In this document: positions 16,279 to 25,233 of the stretch, in pieces
Numbering within the stretch: position 1 is the first letter of the stretch
Layout: each line of letters opens with the position of its first letter
Assembly (NCBI GenBank): GCA_035707105.1
Contig: DASSUI010000064.1
Location: 1 to 64,000, forward strand
DNA: 64,000 nucleotides
Origin: JACDAN01 sp035707105
GTDB lineage: Bacteria; Actinomycetota; Thermoleophilia; Gaiellales; Gaiellaceae
Direction: 5' to 3'
Program-made: the position numbers and the translations under genes
The notes under the pieces: generated by a model
The model's input: the letters and a program-made list of their open reading frames with translations, nothing else
What the model was told of the DNA's origin: nothing
The model's database searches: none

Positions 16279-17520
16279 TCAGAGCACCCTGAAGCTCTTC
16301 TTCACGCCGGGACGCCCGGCGGACCAGTACCGGTACGTCCCCGCCCTGAGGTTCAGCGTCCAGGTGGCGCGGCCGACGCCCCTGAGCGTCGTCCGCCGGT
16401 TCACGCGCGGCCCCTTGAGGACGAAGCTCTGCTTGCGCGAGCTGTCCGTGACCACGAACGTGTACGGCCCGGCGGCGAGCCGCCGCACGACGCGCCCCTC
16501 GTGGCGCAGGAGCACACGCCGTGCCTGCACCGTGCCCTGGAGGACGAGCCCGCTCGCGATGCTGCTCGGCACGAGCTGCCGCAGGTTCGGCGACCGCGAG
16601 ATCACGCCGTACTTCCGCGTGTACCGGGCGAGCTGGTCGAGCTTGCCGCGGTCGATCACCGGGCTCCAGATCGGCAGCCGGACGTTCTGCGTCCCCGACG
16701 GGAGCATCGCCCGGACCTCGGCCGGATGCGCCTGCGCGTAGACGAGCGACCGGTTGATCGCCCGCCGGAACCGCGCCGCGAGATCCGGGTTTCGCGAGCG
16801 CCAGCTCTGCCTCGCGGCGTAGCCGCCGATCGGCCAGTACCGGCCGAGCACCGGGCCCGGGGCCATCACGCTGCGCGCGTTGTCGATGTTCAGCGCCTGG
16901 GAGAGGAACGGCTCGGGCGTCCAGATCGCGTCGACCTGGCCGTTGTTCAGTGCCGACCGCATCTGCGGGAACGGGATCGCCGTCAGACGGAACGAGTTCG
17001 GGCTGATCCCCTGCTTCTCCATCGCCGCCTTGATCATCACCTCGCCGACGCCCTTGAGCGCGTTCACCGCGATCGTCTTGCCGCGGAGATCACGCGCCGT
17101 GCGGATCGAGCTCGAGCCCTTGACGAGGATGTTCTGCCAGTTGTCCGCCGCCGTCGTCCCCTCCACCTCGCTCGCAGCCACGAGCGTCATCGGGATGTTG
17201 TTCGTGACGGCGATGAACATCGGCACGAAGCCCAGGTAACCGATGTCGCCGTTGTTGTTCGCCATCGCGAGCACGACGTCGTTGCCACTCTGCAGCGTGG
17301 TCTTCTTGATCTCGATCCGCTCCCGCGCGAAGAACCCGTGCCTGATGCCCAGGTCGAGCGGGAAGCCGTTCGCGATCGGCAGCGTCACCACCCTCACCTC
17401 GGACGTCTGCACGGGCGCACTCGCGGCCGTGCCACCGAACACGCTCAGCACGACGAGCGCCGCCACCGCGAGCGCCAGCCCCAGCGCCCGCGTGCGGTGG
17501 TCGCGCGATTTCCCCCTCAT
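16279..17520 (-). CDS. ABC substrate-binding protein (NMT1/SsuA type) with degenerate cupredoxin-like C-terminus
   Basis: 413 aa from ATG 17520 (AGGAGG six bases upstream); ATG 17547 in the same frame also has a ribosome site. A signal peptide is followed by a periplasmic binding fold of the nitrate/sulfonate/taurine class (VTLPIANGFPLDLGIRHGFF, VNALKGVGEVMIKAAM, DAIWTPEPFLSQAL). The last 75 residues resemble the plastocyanin-like domain common in Thermoleophilia (AGPYTFVVTDSSRKQSF ... RAGTYRYWSAGRPGVKKSF), but the expected copper ligands His, Cys and His are absent. It delivers the ligand to the importer encoded downstream. Confidence 0.85.
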   Translation of the reverse strand: MRGKSRDHRTRALGLALAVAALVVLSVFGGTAASAPVQTSEVRVVTLPIANGFPLDLGIRHGFFARERIEIKKTTLQSGNDVVLAMANNNGDIGYLGFVPMFIAVTNNIPMTLVAASEVEGTTAADNWQNILVKGSSSIRTARDLRGKTIAVNALKGVGEVMIKAAMEKQGISPNSFRLTAIPFPQMRSALNNGQVDAIWTPEPFLSQALNIDNARSVMAPGPVLGRYWPIGGYAARQSWRSRNPDLAARFRRAINRSLVYAQAHPAEVRAMLPSGTQNVRLPIWSPVIDRGKLDQLARYTRKYGVISRSPNLRQLVPSSIASGLVLQGTVQARRVLLRHEGRVVRRLAAGPYTFVVTDSSRKQSFVLKGPRVNRRTTLRGVGRATWTLNLRAGTYRYWSAGRPGVKKSFRVL

Positions 17521-17578
17521 TCCGAACCTCCTTTTCCCGAAGCGCATGGCTCCTCTCCTCTCGACAGCTCGCAGGTCC

Positions 17579-18415
17579 CTATCCCCCTTCGCCCGCCTCC
17601 GCGAGGACGGGCTCGGTCGTCGTGTCCTGGTCGACCTGCTCGCGCTTGATGAGACGCGCCACGTGCGCCCGCAGGTGCGTGAAGTCCGGTAGCTCCTTCG
17701 TCGCGATCTGGTCGCGTGGGAACGGCAGGTCGACGTCGATGATCTCCTTCACCTCCGTGGGCGCGTGAGTAAGGACGACGACGCGGTCCGAGAGATAGAC
17801 GGACTCGTCGATGTCGTGCGTGACGAAGAGGATCGTCACGGCGAACTCCTCTCGCACCCGCAGGATGAGGTCCTCGAGGTCGCCCCGTGTCTGCGCGTCG
17901 ACCGACGCGAACGGCTCGTCCATGAGCAGGATCGACGGCTGGTACGCGAGCGCCCGCGCGATCGCCACGCGCTGCTGCATCCCGCCCGAGAGCTGCCACG
18001 GGTAGTGTTCCACGAACCGCGTGAGGCCCACGGCTTCGACCGCCTCCTCGACGAGCTCCTTGCGCTCGCGCCGGCCGAGCCGCTTGTGGCGCAGCGGGAG
18101 CAGGACGTTGTTGCGGACGGACGACCACGGCATGAGCGACCTTCCGTACTCCTGGAAGACGAGAGCCATCTCCTCGGGCGGCGACGTCACCCTCTTCCCG
18201 CGCAGCAGCACCTCCCCGCCGCTCGGGCGCAGGAGCCCCGCGACGCACTTCAAGAGGGTCGTCTTCCCGCAGCCCGACGGACCGACGACGCAGACGAACT
18301 CGCGGTCGGCCACGGAGAAGGCGACGTCGCCGATCGCCCTGGTCGCCTTCGCGCCCGTGCCGTAGGTCTTGCCCACGTGGTGGATCTCGAGGAGTGGGCC
18401 GCCGGGCGTGCTCAC
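17579..18415 (-). CDS. ABC importer ATPase (SsuB/TauB/NrtD type)
   Basis: 278 aa. Walker A GPSGCGKTT, Q-loop VFQEYG, signature LSGGMQQR, Walker B ILLMDEPF, switch His in VTHDIDE. The start is GTG 18415, overlapping the permease stop (GTGA). It energises uptake through the two permeases upstream. The family imports sulfonates, nitrate, taurine or pyrimidine precursors; the substrate cannot be read from the ATPase. Confidence 0.92.
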   Translation of the reverse strand: MSTPGGPLLEIHHVGKTYGTGAKATRAIGDVAFSVADREFVCVVGPSGCGKTTLLKCVAGLLRPSGGEVLLRGKRVTSPPEEMALVFQEYGRSLMPWSSVRNNVLLPLRHKRLGRRERKELVEEAVEAVGLTRFVEHYPWQLSGGMQQRVAIARALAYQPSILLMDEPFASVDAQTRGDLEDLILRVREEFAVTILFVTHDIDESVYLSDRVVVLTHAPTEVKEIIDVDLPFPRDQIATKELPDFTHLRAHVARLIKREQVDQDTTTEPVLAEAGEGG

Positions 18416-19200
18416 TGGGCCGCCGCCGCGCGCCAGCCGCGATGCCAGCGGAGCACGCGGCGCTCCACCAGGAGGAGAACCAGGTTGAGCAGGTAGCCGA
18501 GCAGGCCGATCAGCAGGATCGCGGCCCACATCGGGACGAGCTGGAAGGTGTTCTTCGAGATCAGGAGCACGTAGCCGACGCCGCTCGTGCTCGAGAAGTA
18601 CTCGGTCAGCACCATCATGATCACGGCGAGCGAGAGGCTCGTCCGCATGCCCGCGAAGATCTGGGGCAGCGCGGCCGGTAAGACGACCCTGCGGATCCGC
18701 TCTAGGCGCCGCACGCCGTACGAGCGCGCCGTCTCAACGAGCGTCGGGTCGATGCCGCGGACCCCGTCGATCGTGTTCAGCAGGATCGGGAAGAGGCAGA
18801 AGAAGGCGATGAACGCGATCTTCTGCCGGTTGCCGATCGAGTGCAGCAGCACGATGGAGATCGGGAGCAGCGCCGGCGGCGGCATCGCGCGCCACCACTC
18901 GATGTGCGGCATGGCGAGCAGCCGGCCCCAGCGCGAGAGGCCGAGGGGGATGCCGAGCAGGATCCCGAGGACGACGGCGATGCCAAAGCCGGCCGCGATG
19001 CGCGTGAGGCTCGGCACGACGTGGAGCTCGAACTGCGAGAAGAGCCACATCTCGCGGAACTCGACGAGGATCGTCGACAGCCGCGGGAACATCGGGTCGT
19101 TCGCCCGCGCCGTCCACATCTGCCAGGCGGCGAGGATCGCGATCGGGACGGCGAGCTCCGCCGCGATCGCGGAGGCCTCGTAGACGCGCCGTCTCGTCAT
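18412..19200 (-). CDS. ABC importer permease (SsuC type), second copy
   Basis: 262 aa, about six membrane helices. The EAA-loop region ETARSYGVRRLERIRRVVLP contacts the ATPase. ATG at 19200 overlaps the stop of the first permease. The presence of two different permeases implies a heterodimeric channel. Confidence 0.9.
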   Translation of the reverse strand: MTRRRVYEASAIAAELAVPIAILAAWQMWTARANDPMFPRLSTILVEFREMWLFSQFELHVVPSLTRIAAGFGIAVVLGILLGIPLGLSRWGRLLAMPHIEWWRAMPPPALLPISIVLLHSIGNRQKIAFIAFFCLFPILLNTIDGVRGIDPTLVETARSYGVRRLERIRRVVLPAALPQIFAGMRTSLSLAVIMMVLTEYFSSTSGVGYVLLISKNTFQLVPMWAAILLIGLLGYLLNLVLLLVERRVLRWHRGWRAAAAQ

Positions 19201-20039
19201 GCCTGGACCGCCCGCTGGGACGGGTGCCAGCGCAGCGCCCACTTCTCCAGGCCGGCGAAGACGAGGTAGATCGTGATCCCGAGGAACCCGGTGGCGAGCG
19301 CGAGCGCGTACACCTGCACCGTCAGCCCGAACGACTCCGCGACGTTCATGATCTGGCCGAGCCCGGGGATCCCCATGAAGAGCTCCGCCGTGAACGCGAG
19401 GATCAGCGCGACCGCCGACGAGATCCGGAGGCCCGTGGCGATGTAGGGCACCGCGCTCGGCAGCTTGATCCGGTACAGGCGCTCGAACCGGCCGATGCCG
19501 AAGGAGCGGGCGGTGTCGAGGGCGACCGGGTCGACGTCGCGGACCCCGTAGATCGTCTGGACGAGGAGCGGCCAGAAGGCGCCGAAGGTGGCGAGGAAGA
19601 CCTCGCTCTTCAGGTTGGTCCCGAGCGTGAGAAAGAGAAGCGGAATCAGCGCGGCGGACGGGATCGGCCGGAGGAACTCGATCGGGATCCGGAACGCGCG
19701 ATTCGCGAAGTCGCTCGAGCCGAGCAGGATGCCGATCGGCACGGCGAGCGCCGTCGCGATTCCGAGCCCGAGCGCCCAGCCGCGGACGGTCTGGCCGAAC
19801 GCCGTCCAGAACTCGCGCGTATGCATCATCGACCACAGCTCCTGGAAGGTGGTCGTCATCGCCGGCAGGTCCTGCTCGGAGATGATCCCTCGCTTCGAGA
19901 TGAACTCCCAGAGCAGCAGCGCGGCCGAGATCGAGACGACGGCCGCGATCGCCGGAGCGGCTCGCGAGACGACCGCGCCCGCCCTCGCGCGCGTCTCTCC
20001 CGAGACGGAGCGGGCCGACGCTACGCCCGAAGCGGACAC
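19197..20039 (-). CDS. ABC importer permease (SsuC type), first copy
   Basis: 280 aa with a longer N-terminal tail, then six membrane helices and the EAA loop DTARSFGIGRFERLYRIKLP. Starts at GTG 20039, with only a 29-bp gap to the divergent fusion protein. It forms the importer with the second permease and the ATPase. The binding protein is the last gene of the operon, unusual but not unique. Confidence 0.9.
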   Translation of the reverse strand: MSASGVASARSVSGETRARAGAVVSRAAPAIAAVVSISAALLLWEFISKRGIISEQDLPAMTTTFQELWSMMHTREFWTAFGQTVRGWALGLGIATALAVPIGILLGSSDFANRAFRIPIEFLRPIPSAALIPLLFLTLGTNLKSEVFLATFGAFWPLLVQTIYGVRDVDPVALDTARSFGIGRFERLYRIKLPSAVPYIATGLRISSAVALILAFTAELFMGIPGLGQIMNVAESFGLTVQVYALALATGFLGITIYLVFAGLEKWALRWHPSQRAVQA

Positions 20040-20068
20040 GCGGTAGTCCTAACACGTTCGAGGAGCGC

Positions 20069-22210
20069 ATGTGCGCAGATCGGGCCGTCGTTCGCATCGA
20101 GAACAACCGCCGCGGTAAGCTCGTGCAGGTGCCGGACCGCGGGAGCACCCTCGCACGACCCACTGCGACCTCGATCGCCGGTGGCTACCTCCCGCTCGGC
20201 GCGCACCTCGTGGGCAGCGTCCCGCTCGGCAGCGGCGAGGAGGTCTTCCGCACGCTGGGCGAGCGCCTGGGCGACCGTCTGCGTCGCCTACCGGACGGGG
20301 AGACCGGCCCGCGTGCAGACTGGATCGTCTGGCAGTACCCGGTGCTGAGCTCGCGGACACAGTTCGAGGTCGCGCCGCCCGCGCCGGGGTCGTACCGGGC
20401 ACTCCCCCGCCTGCGGCTGCGCTCGGCCGAGGACGCCGAGGAGCTCCGGTTCGGTTCGCTCGGGTACGCCGACGCGGCGGCCGCCTCGTACGCGATCTTC
20501 GCTCCGCTCAAGCGCGACGGCCTCGTGCCCCCGGGGGCCCGCTTCCAGGTCTGCCTCCCGACACCGCTCGCACCGGTCAGCGCCTTCGTGGCCGTCGAGG
20601 ACCAGGCGGTCGTGGAGCGCGCCTACGAGGCGGCGATGATGACCGAGCTGGAGCAGCTCCTCGCCGCCGTGCCGCACGACCAGCTCGCTCTCCAGTGGGA
20701 CACGAACGTCGAGTTCGGGATGCTCGCAGGCGAGCTGCCGGTGTGGTTCCCGGACGTGAAGACCGGGATCCTCGAGCGACTGATCCGGATCAGCCGCGCC
20801 GTCCCGCCGGAGGTCGAGCTCGGCTTCCACTTCTGCCTCGGCCACGACGAGCAGGCCGAACGCCACGTCCCTGCGGACATGCGCCAGATGGTGGAGGTCG
20901 CGAACGGGCTCGCGGCCACGCTCGACCGGCCCTTGAACTGGGTGCACATGCCGCTCGCGCGGGACCGCGACGACCGCGCGTTCGTGGAGCCGCTGCGAGA
21001 CCTCCGCGTCCACTCCGAGACGGAGCTCTACCTCGGGGCGCTCCATGGCGGCGAGACGCCGGAGAGGACCCGGGAGCGGATCGCGACCGCCCACGACGCG
21101 GTGACCGAGTTCGGACTCGCGACGCCGTGCGGCTGGGGCCGCCTGCCTCCCGGCCTCGTGCCCGAGCTTCTCGACGCCCACGCCGAGCTCAGCCGCCCAG
21201 TGGCCGATCCGGACCGGCGGACGGGATTCGCCTTCGACTGGGGCGGGTTCGAGCGGATCCCCGACGAGGACTGGATCGCGCAGCCCGTCGACTCGTTCGG
21301 GCTCCACTACGACACCGTCGAGAACCACGGGTGGTACCGCAACCTGGACCTGACCGTCGAGCAGCTCGCCGGCGACTTGCGGGAGGGACAAGTCCTGATC
21401 GACTACTCGGGCGGGACTGGGATCCTGCTCGACCGGCTCCGGCTGCGGATCTTCGACCGACAGGTCGGCATGCTGATCGTCGACAGCTCGCCGAAATTCC
21501 TGCGCGTCGCGCTCGACCGGTTCCGCGCGGACGAGCGCGTAGCGTTCCGCCGCCTCCGCTACCTGAAGGACGAGCGGCGGCTCCAGTACGTGGACGAGGT
21601 CCTGCCCGAAGGCTTCGTCGCCGACGCGCTCGTCTCGACGAACGCGATCCACCTGTACGACGACCTGGAGAACACGCTCCGCGCCTGGGCCCGGGTGCTC
21701 CGGCCGGGCGGGCGGGTCCGCATCAACTCCGGCAATCTCAGGAACCCGCGGGCCGGCGAGAACGAGTGGATCATCGACGAGACGGTCTACGTCGTCCACG
21801 AGGTCGCGACGGGGATCGTCCGCACCGAGGACCGGTACTCGGCGTACCGGCCCGTCCTGGACGACGAGGAGCGGATGCGGGCGTACCTCGACTATCGCGA
21901 CCGCGTGTTCCTCGCCCCACGGCCGCTCGAGCACTATACCGCCGCGCTCGAGTCGGCAGGTTTCGCGGTCGAGGAGATCACCGAGCGGACGATCGAGGCG
22001 GACGTCGAGGAGTGGTACGCGTTCCTCGCCGCGTACGCGGACGCCGTGCTCGGCTGGGTCGGGGGGTCGGCGAAGGTCGACGGGGGCCCGGCTTCCGAGG
22101 AGGCGGCCGCCGACCGGCTGCGGCTCCTCCACGACTCGCTCGCGGTGATCTTCGGCGGCCGGGAGACGTTCCTCTGCTGCTGGACGTACATCACCGCGAC
22201 GCGTGCCTGA
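20069..22210 (+). CDS. MetE-like methyltransferase fused to a SAM-dependent methyltransferase
   Basis: 713 aa. Residues about 35-400 are a MetE/UROD-like barrel (GAHLVGSVPLGSGEEVFRTL, LQWDTNVEFGM) keeping zinc ligands HFC at 254-256 and Cys354 in ATPCGWGR. Residues about 405-690 are a class I SAM methyltransferase: motif I IDYSGGTG at 444-451, a STNAIHLYDD segment and the post-motif LRPGGRVRIN. One half handles thiol methylation with a bound metal, the other makes or uses SAM. Divergent from an ABC importer 29 bp away, it probably acts on the imported compound. The exact reaction is unknown to me. The start may lie slightly downstream. Confidence 0.75.
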   Translation: MCADRAVVRIENNRRGKLVQVPDRGSTLARPTATSIAGGYLPLGAHLVGSVPLGSGEEVFRTLGERLGDRLRRLPDGETGPRADWIVWQYPVLSSRTQFEVAPPAPGSYRALPRLRLRSAEDAEELRFGSLGYADAAAASYAIFAPLKRDGLVPPGARFQVCLPTPLAPVSAFVAVEDQAVVERAYEAAMMTELEQLLAAVPHDQLALQWDTNVEFGMLAGELPVWFPDVKTGILERLIRISRAVPPEVELGFHFCLGHDEQAERHVPADMRQMVEVANGLAATLDRPLNWVHMPLARDRDDRAFVEPLRDLRVHSETELYLGALHGGETPERTRERIATAHDAVTEFGLATPCGWGRLPPGLVPELLDAHAELSRPVADPDRRTGFAFDWGGFERIPDEDWIAQPVDSFGLHYDTVENHGWYRNLDLTVEQLAGDLREGQVLIDYSGGTGILLDRLRLRIFDRQVGMLIVDSSPKFLRVALDRFRADERVAFRRLRYLKDERRLQYVDEVLPEGFVADALVSTNAIHLYDDLENTLRAWARVLRPGGRVRINSGNLRNPRAGENEWIIDETVYVVHEVATGIVRTEDRYSAYRPVLDDEERMRAYLDYRDRVFLAPRPLEHYTAALESAGFAVEEITERTIEADVEEWYAFLAAYADAVLGWVGGSAKVDGGPASEEAAADRLRLLHDSLAVIFGGRETFLCCWTYITATRA

Positions 22211-22287
22211 CGGGGAATCGTCGGGGACGCGGAGACGTTGTAGAAGGCTGACGCTCCACATTCCCTCCACGCGAGAAGGGAGAAGTG

Positions 22288-22407
22288 ATGTCACTCTCGC
22301 GAAGGACGCTTTGGATCGGAGCCGCGCTTCTGCTTGCAGCCGTCGCCGTGGTGCTCATCGCCGTGTACTCAGGTGACGGCAGCGGCGGCGGAGGCGTCGG
22401 CTACTAG
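22288..22407 (+). CDS. 39-aa single-pass membrane peptide
   Basis: ATG at 22288 has a good ribosome site (GGGAG). The peptide has a basic start (MSLSRR), one 18-20 residue hydrophobic helix (IGAALLLAAVAVVLIAV) and a glycine-rich tail GSGGGGVGY. The stop TAG is followed directly by a strong hairpin, which argues for a real transcription unit end. It could be a short membrane regulator of the importer or simply unknown. Confidence 0.6.
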   Translation: MSLSRRTLWIGAALLLAAVAVVLIAVYSGDGSGGGGVGY

Positions 22408-22419
22408 CGCTTGCTGAAC

Positions 22420-22449
22420 GACGAGGGGCTGGCAAGCCGGCCCCTCGTC
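22420..22449. terminator. Hairpin terminator between convergent genes
   Basis: GACGAGGGGC (22420-22429) pairs perfectly with GCCCCTCGTC (22440-22449) around a 10-nt loop. A TTTT follows about 12 nt later. It separates the small membrane peptide from the gamma-glutamyltransferase on the other strand. Confidence 0.75.
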
Positions 22450-22495
22450 TCGGTGCTGCCTTTTGCCGTCAGTGCAGGTCCGGGGTTCACGGCGG

Positions 22496-24181
22496 TCACC
22501 GGCCCACGGCGTAGCCCTGCATCCCACGCGCGCTCGCGGCCGCCTTGAGCAGGCCGTCCTCCCGTGCCACCGCGCTCACGCGTCCCAGCGACCAGTCTCC
22601 GGCCACATCGAGAGCGTGACCGCGGTCCCGCAGATCGGCGACGACCTCGGCTCCGAAGCGCGCCTCGAGCGACAGCGAGCGCAGCTCCGCCTGGCGCGGG
22701 AAGAACGAGGACGGGAAGTGGTCGGTATGGAACTCCGGCGCGTCGACCGAGGCCTGGAGATCGAGCCCGAAGTGGACGTGGTTCAGAAGGGCGTGGAGCG
22801 ACCATTGATCCTGCTGGTCGCCGCCGGGCGTCCCGAACGCCAGGTAGGGCTCGCCCGCCCGCAGGGCGATCGACGGCGAGAGCGTCGTGCGCGGTCGCTT
22901 CCCCGGCTCCAGGGAGGCCGGCAGACCCTCTTCGAGCCAGAACATCTGAGCTCGTGTCCCGAGCGGCCAGCCGAGCTCACGGATAACCGGCGAGCTCTGG
23001 AGCCAGCCGCCGCTGGGCGTCGCGGAGACCAGGTTGCCGAACCGGTCGGCGACGTCGAGGTGGACCGTGTCGCCGCGCGTCGGCTCTCCCGCGCCAACGG
23101 TGGCCGCCGCCTCCACGAGCCTCGGAAGCCGTCCCCCGCCGGGACGCAGCTCGCCGGACGCCTCGCTCCCGACGAGCGCCCGCCGCACGGCGTTGTACTC
23201 CTCCGAGAGGAGCCGTTCGAGCGGCACGTCGACGAAGCTCGGATCCCCGTAGAGCGCCTCTCGGTCCGCGAAGGCGAGCTTCGCGCACTCGACGACCGTG
23301 TGCACGTACTCCGCCGAGCCGCGCCCGAGCCCGTCCAGATCGAAGCCGGAGAGCAGGGCCAGCTGCTGGAGGAGCACCGGCCCCTGTCCCCACGGCCCGG
23401 TCTTGCAGACGGTGTGGCCGGCATAGTCGTAGGTGACCGCGGGCTCGACGGTGGCTTCCCACCGTGCCAGGTCGTCGCCGGCGAGCAGCCCCCCGTTCGC
23501 GCGCGAGAATCCGTCGATCGCCTCCGCGACGAAGCCTTGGTAGAAGGCCGCGCGCGCCGCGTCGATGCGAGCCTCCCGGCTCCCGGAGCCCGCCTCGTCG
23601 AGGATCCGCCGGTAGGTCGCGGCCAGCACGCGGTTCCGAAAGAGCATGCCCGGGCGCGGAGCCGGCAGGTAGAGCTCGGCCGAGGCCTCCCACTCGCGGA
23701 GCAGAGGCTCGGTGCGCTCGATCGTCGCCGTCATGCCGGGCAGCACGGGATAGCCGCCCTCGGCGTAGCCGATCGCGAACTCGAGCACGTCCTCCGGCGC
23801 AAGGGTCCCGAAGTCCCGGAGGAGCAGCATCCAGCCGTCGAACGCGCCCGGCACGCAGGCCGCCAGCAGCCCGGTCCCGGGGATGAGCTCGTGGCCGAGC
23901 TCGCGGAACTGCTTGATCGACGCCGCTGCCGGCGCCGTTCCTTGCGCACAGAGGACGAGCGGCGCCTCGCGCTCGGCGCTCCAGAAGACGACGGGGAGGT
24001 CGCCGCCCGGGCCGTTCAGGTGCGGCTCGACGACCTGGAGCGTGAAGCCGGTCGCGACCGCCGCATCGAAGGCGTTGCCGCCCCGCTCGAGGACGGCCAT
24101 GCCCGCCGCGGACGCGAGCCAGTGGGTCGACGCGACCATCCCGAAGGTGCCGCGGAGCTCGGGGCGTGTCGTGAACGTCAC
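22496..24181 (-). CDS. ggt: Gamma-glutamyltransferase
   Basis: 561 aa, GTG start at 24181 overlapping the ATPase stop (GTGA). N-terminal nucleophile hydrolase: autoprocessing is expected before the Thr of GEPTRGDTVHLDVADRFGN, which becomes the catalytic residue. Other family landmarks are NAFDAAVATGFTLQVVEPHLNGPGGD and RPRTTLSPS. It cleaves or transfers gamma-glutamyl groups of glutathione and similar peptides. No signal peptide is seen, so it is probably cytoplasmic, processing peptides brought in by the Opp importer in the same operon. Confidence 0.9.
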   Translation of the reverse strand: MTFTTRPELRGTFGMVASTHWLASAAGMAVLERGGNAFDAAVATGFTLQVVEPHLNGPGGDLPVVFWSAEREAPLVLCAQGTAPAAASIKQFRELGHELIPGTGLLAACVPGAFDGWMLLLRDFGTLAPEDVLEFAIGYAEGGYPVLPGMTATIERTEPLLREWEASAELYLPAPRPGMLFRNRVLAATYRRILDEAGSGSREARIDAARAAFYQGFVAEAIDGFSRANGGLLAGDDLARWEATVEPAVTYDYAGHTVCKTGPWGQGPVLLQQLALLSGFDLDGLGRGSAEYVHTVVECAKLAFADREALYGDPSFVDVPLERLLSEEYNAVRRALVGSEASGELRPGGGRLPRLVEAAATVGAGEPTRGDTVHLDVADRFGNLVSATPSGGWLQSSPVIRELGWPLGTRAQMFWLEEGLPASLEPGKRPRTTLSPSIALRAGEPYLAFGTPGGDQQDQWSLHALLNHVHFGLDLQASVDAPEFHTDHFPSSFFPRQAELRSLSLEARFGAEVVADLRDRGHALDVAGDWSLGRVSAVAREDGLLKAAASARGMQGYAVGR

Positions 24182-25233
24182 GGTTCCGTCGCTGCCGCCA
24201 GCTCCACCGGCGACTCGGCAAGACGCGGCGCCTCGGTCCCTCGACGCACGAGATGACACGCGACGAAGTGGCCTTCGCCTGTCACGTCGACGAGCGGCGG
24301 TTCCTCCTCGGTCGAGCGTGGCGCCGACTGGCTCTCCAGCGGGCACCGCGTCCGGAAGCGGCACCCGGACGGGGGTTCGATCGGGCTCGGGATGTCGCCG
24401 TCGAGCACGACGCGCGTCCTCGTTCGCTGGACGTCGGGGTCGGGAACGACCGCCGCCGAGAGCAGGGCCTGGGTATAGGGATGCTGCGGCCGCGCGAACA
24501 GCTCGTCACGCGGCGCGAGCTCGACGATCTTGCCCAGGTACATGACCGCGACGCGGTCGCAGAGGTACTCGACCGTCCCGAGATCGTGGCTGATGAACAG
24601 GCACGAGAACCCGAGGTCCGCCTGAAGATCCCGGAGCAGGTTGAGCACGGACGCCTGGACCGACACGTCCAGCGCCGACACGGGCTCGTCCGCGATGAGC
24701 AGATCCGGCGACACGCTCAGCGAGCGGGCGAGGCCGACACGCTGGCGCTGGCCGCCGGACAGCTCGTGCGGATACCGGAAGCGCAACTCGGGGCGGAGCC
24801 CGACGGAGTCGAACAGCTCGATCACGCGCTCGTCGCTCTTCGAACGGCGGACGAGCCGGTGAAGCCGCAGCGGCTCGCCGACGATCTGCCCGCAGGTCAT
24901 CCGCGGGTTCAGCGAGGAGTACGGGTCCTGGAAGACGATGTGCATCCGCCGGCGATGTGGGCGCAGCCGGCGACGGGACAGGTGCGTGATGTCCTCCCCG
25001 TCCAACCGGATTGTGCCCGCCGTCGGCTCGTAGAGCCGGTTGATGCAGTAGCCGACGGTCGTCTTGCCGCTGCCCGACTCACCGACGAGGCCGAGCACCT
25101 CCCCGGGAGCGATGGCGAACGAGACGCCGTCGACGGCGTGGACGATCCGGCCCCCTTTGCCGACTCCGCGTCCGAGCGTGAAGTGCTTGACGAGCCCCTC
25201 CACCTCAAGCACCGGCTGCCGCTCGGCCGTCAT
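24178..25233 (-). CDS. oppF: Oligopeptide ABC importer ATPase (OppF type)
   Basis: 351 aa. Walker A GESGSGKTT, signature LSGGQRQR, Walker B LLIADEPVSALD, and the C-terminal Opp/Dpp extension with cysteines (GCRFRTRCPLES) that in relatives can bind an iron-sulfur cluster. ATG at 25233 overlaps the OppD stop (ATGA). Confidence 0.93.
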   Translation of the reverse strand: MTAERQPVLEVEGLVKHFTLGRGVGKGGRIVHAVDGVSFAIAPGEVLGLVGESGSGKTTVGYCINRLYEPTAGTIRLDGEDITHLSRRRLRPHRRRMHIVFQDPYSSLNPRMTCGQIVGEPLRLHRLVRRSKSDERVIELFDSVGLRPELRFRYPHELSGGQRQRVGLARSLSVSPDLLIADEPVSALDVSVQASVLNLLRDLQADLGFSCLFISHDLGTVEYLCDRVAVMYLGKIVELAPRDELFARPQHPYTQALLSAAVVPDPDVQRTRTRVVLDGDIPSPIEPPSGCRFRTRCPLESQSAPRSTEEEPPLVDVTGEGHFVACHLVRRGTEAPRLAESPVELAAATEP

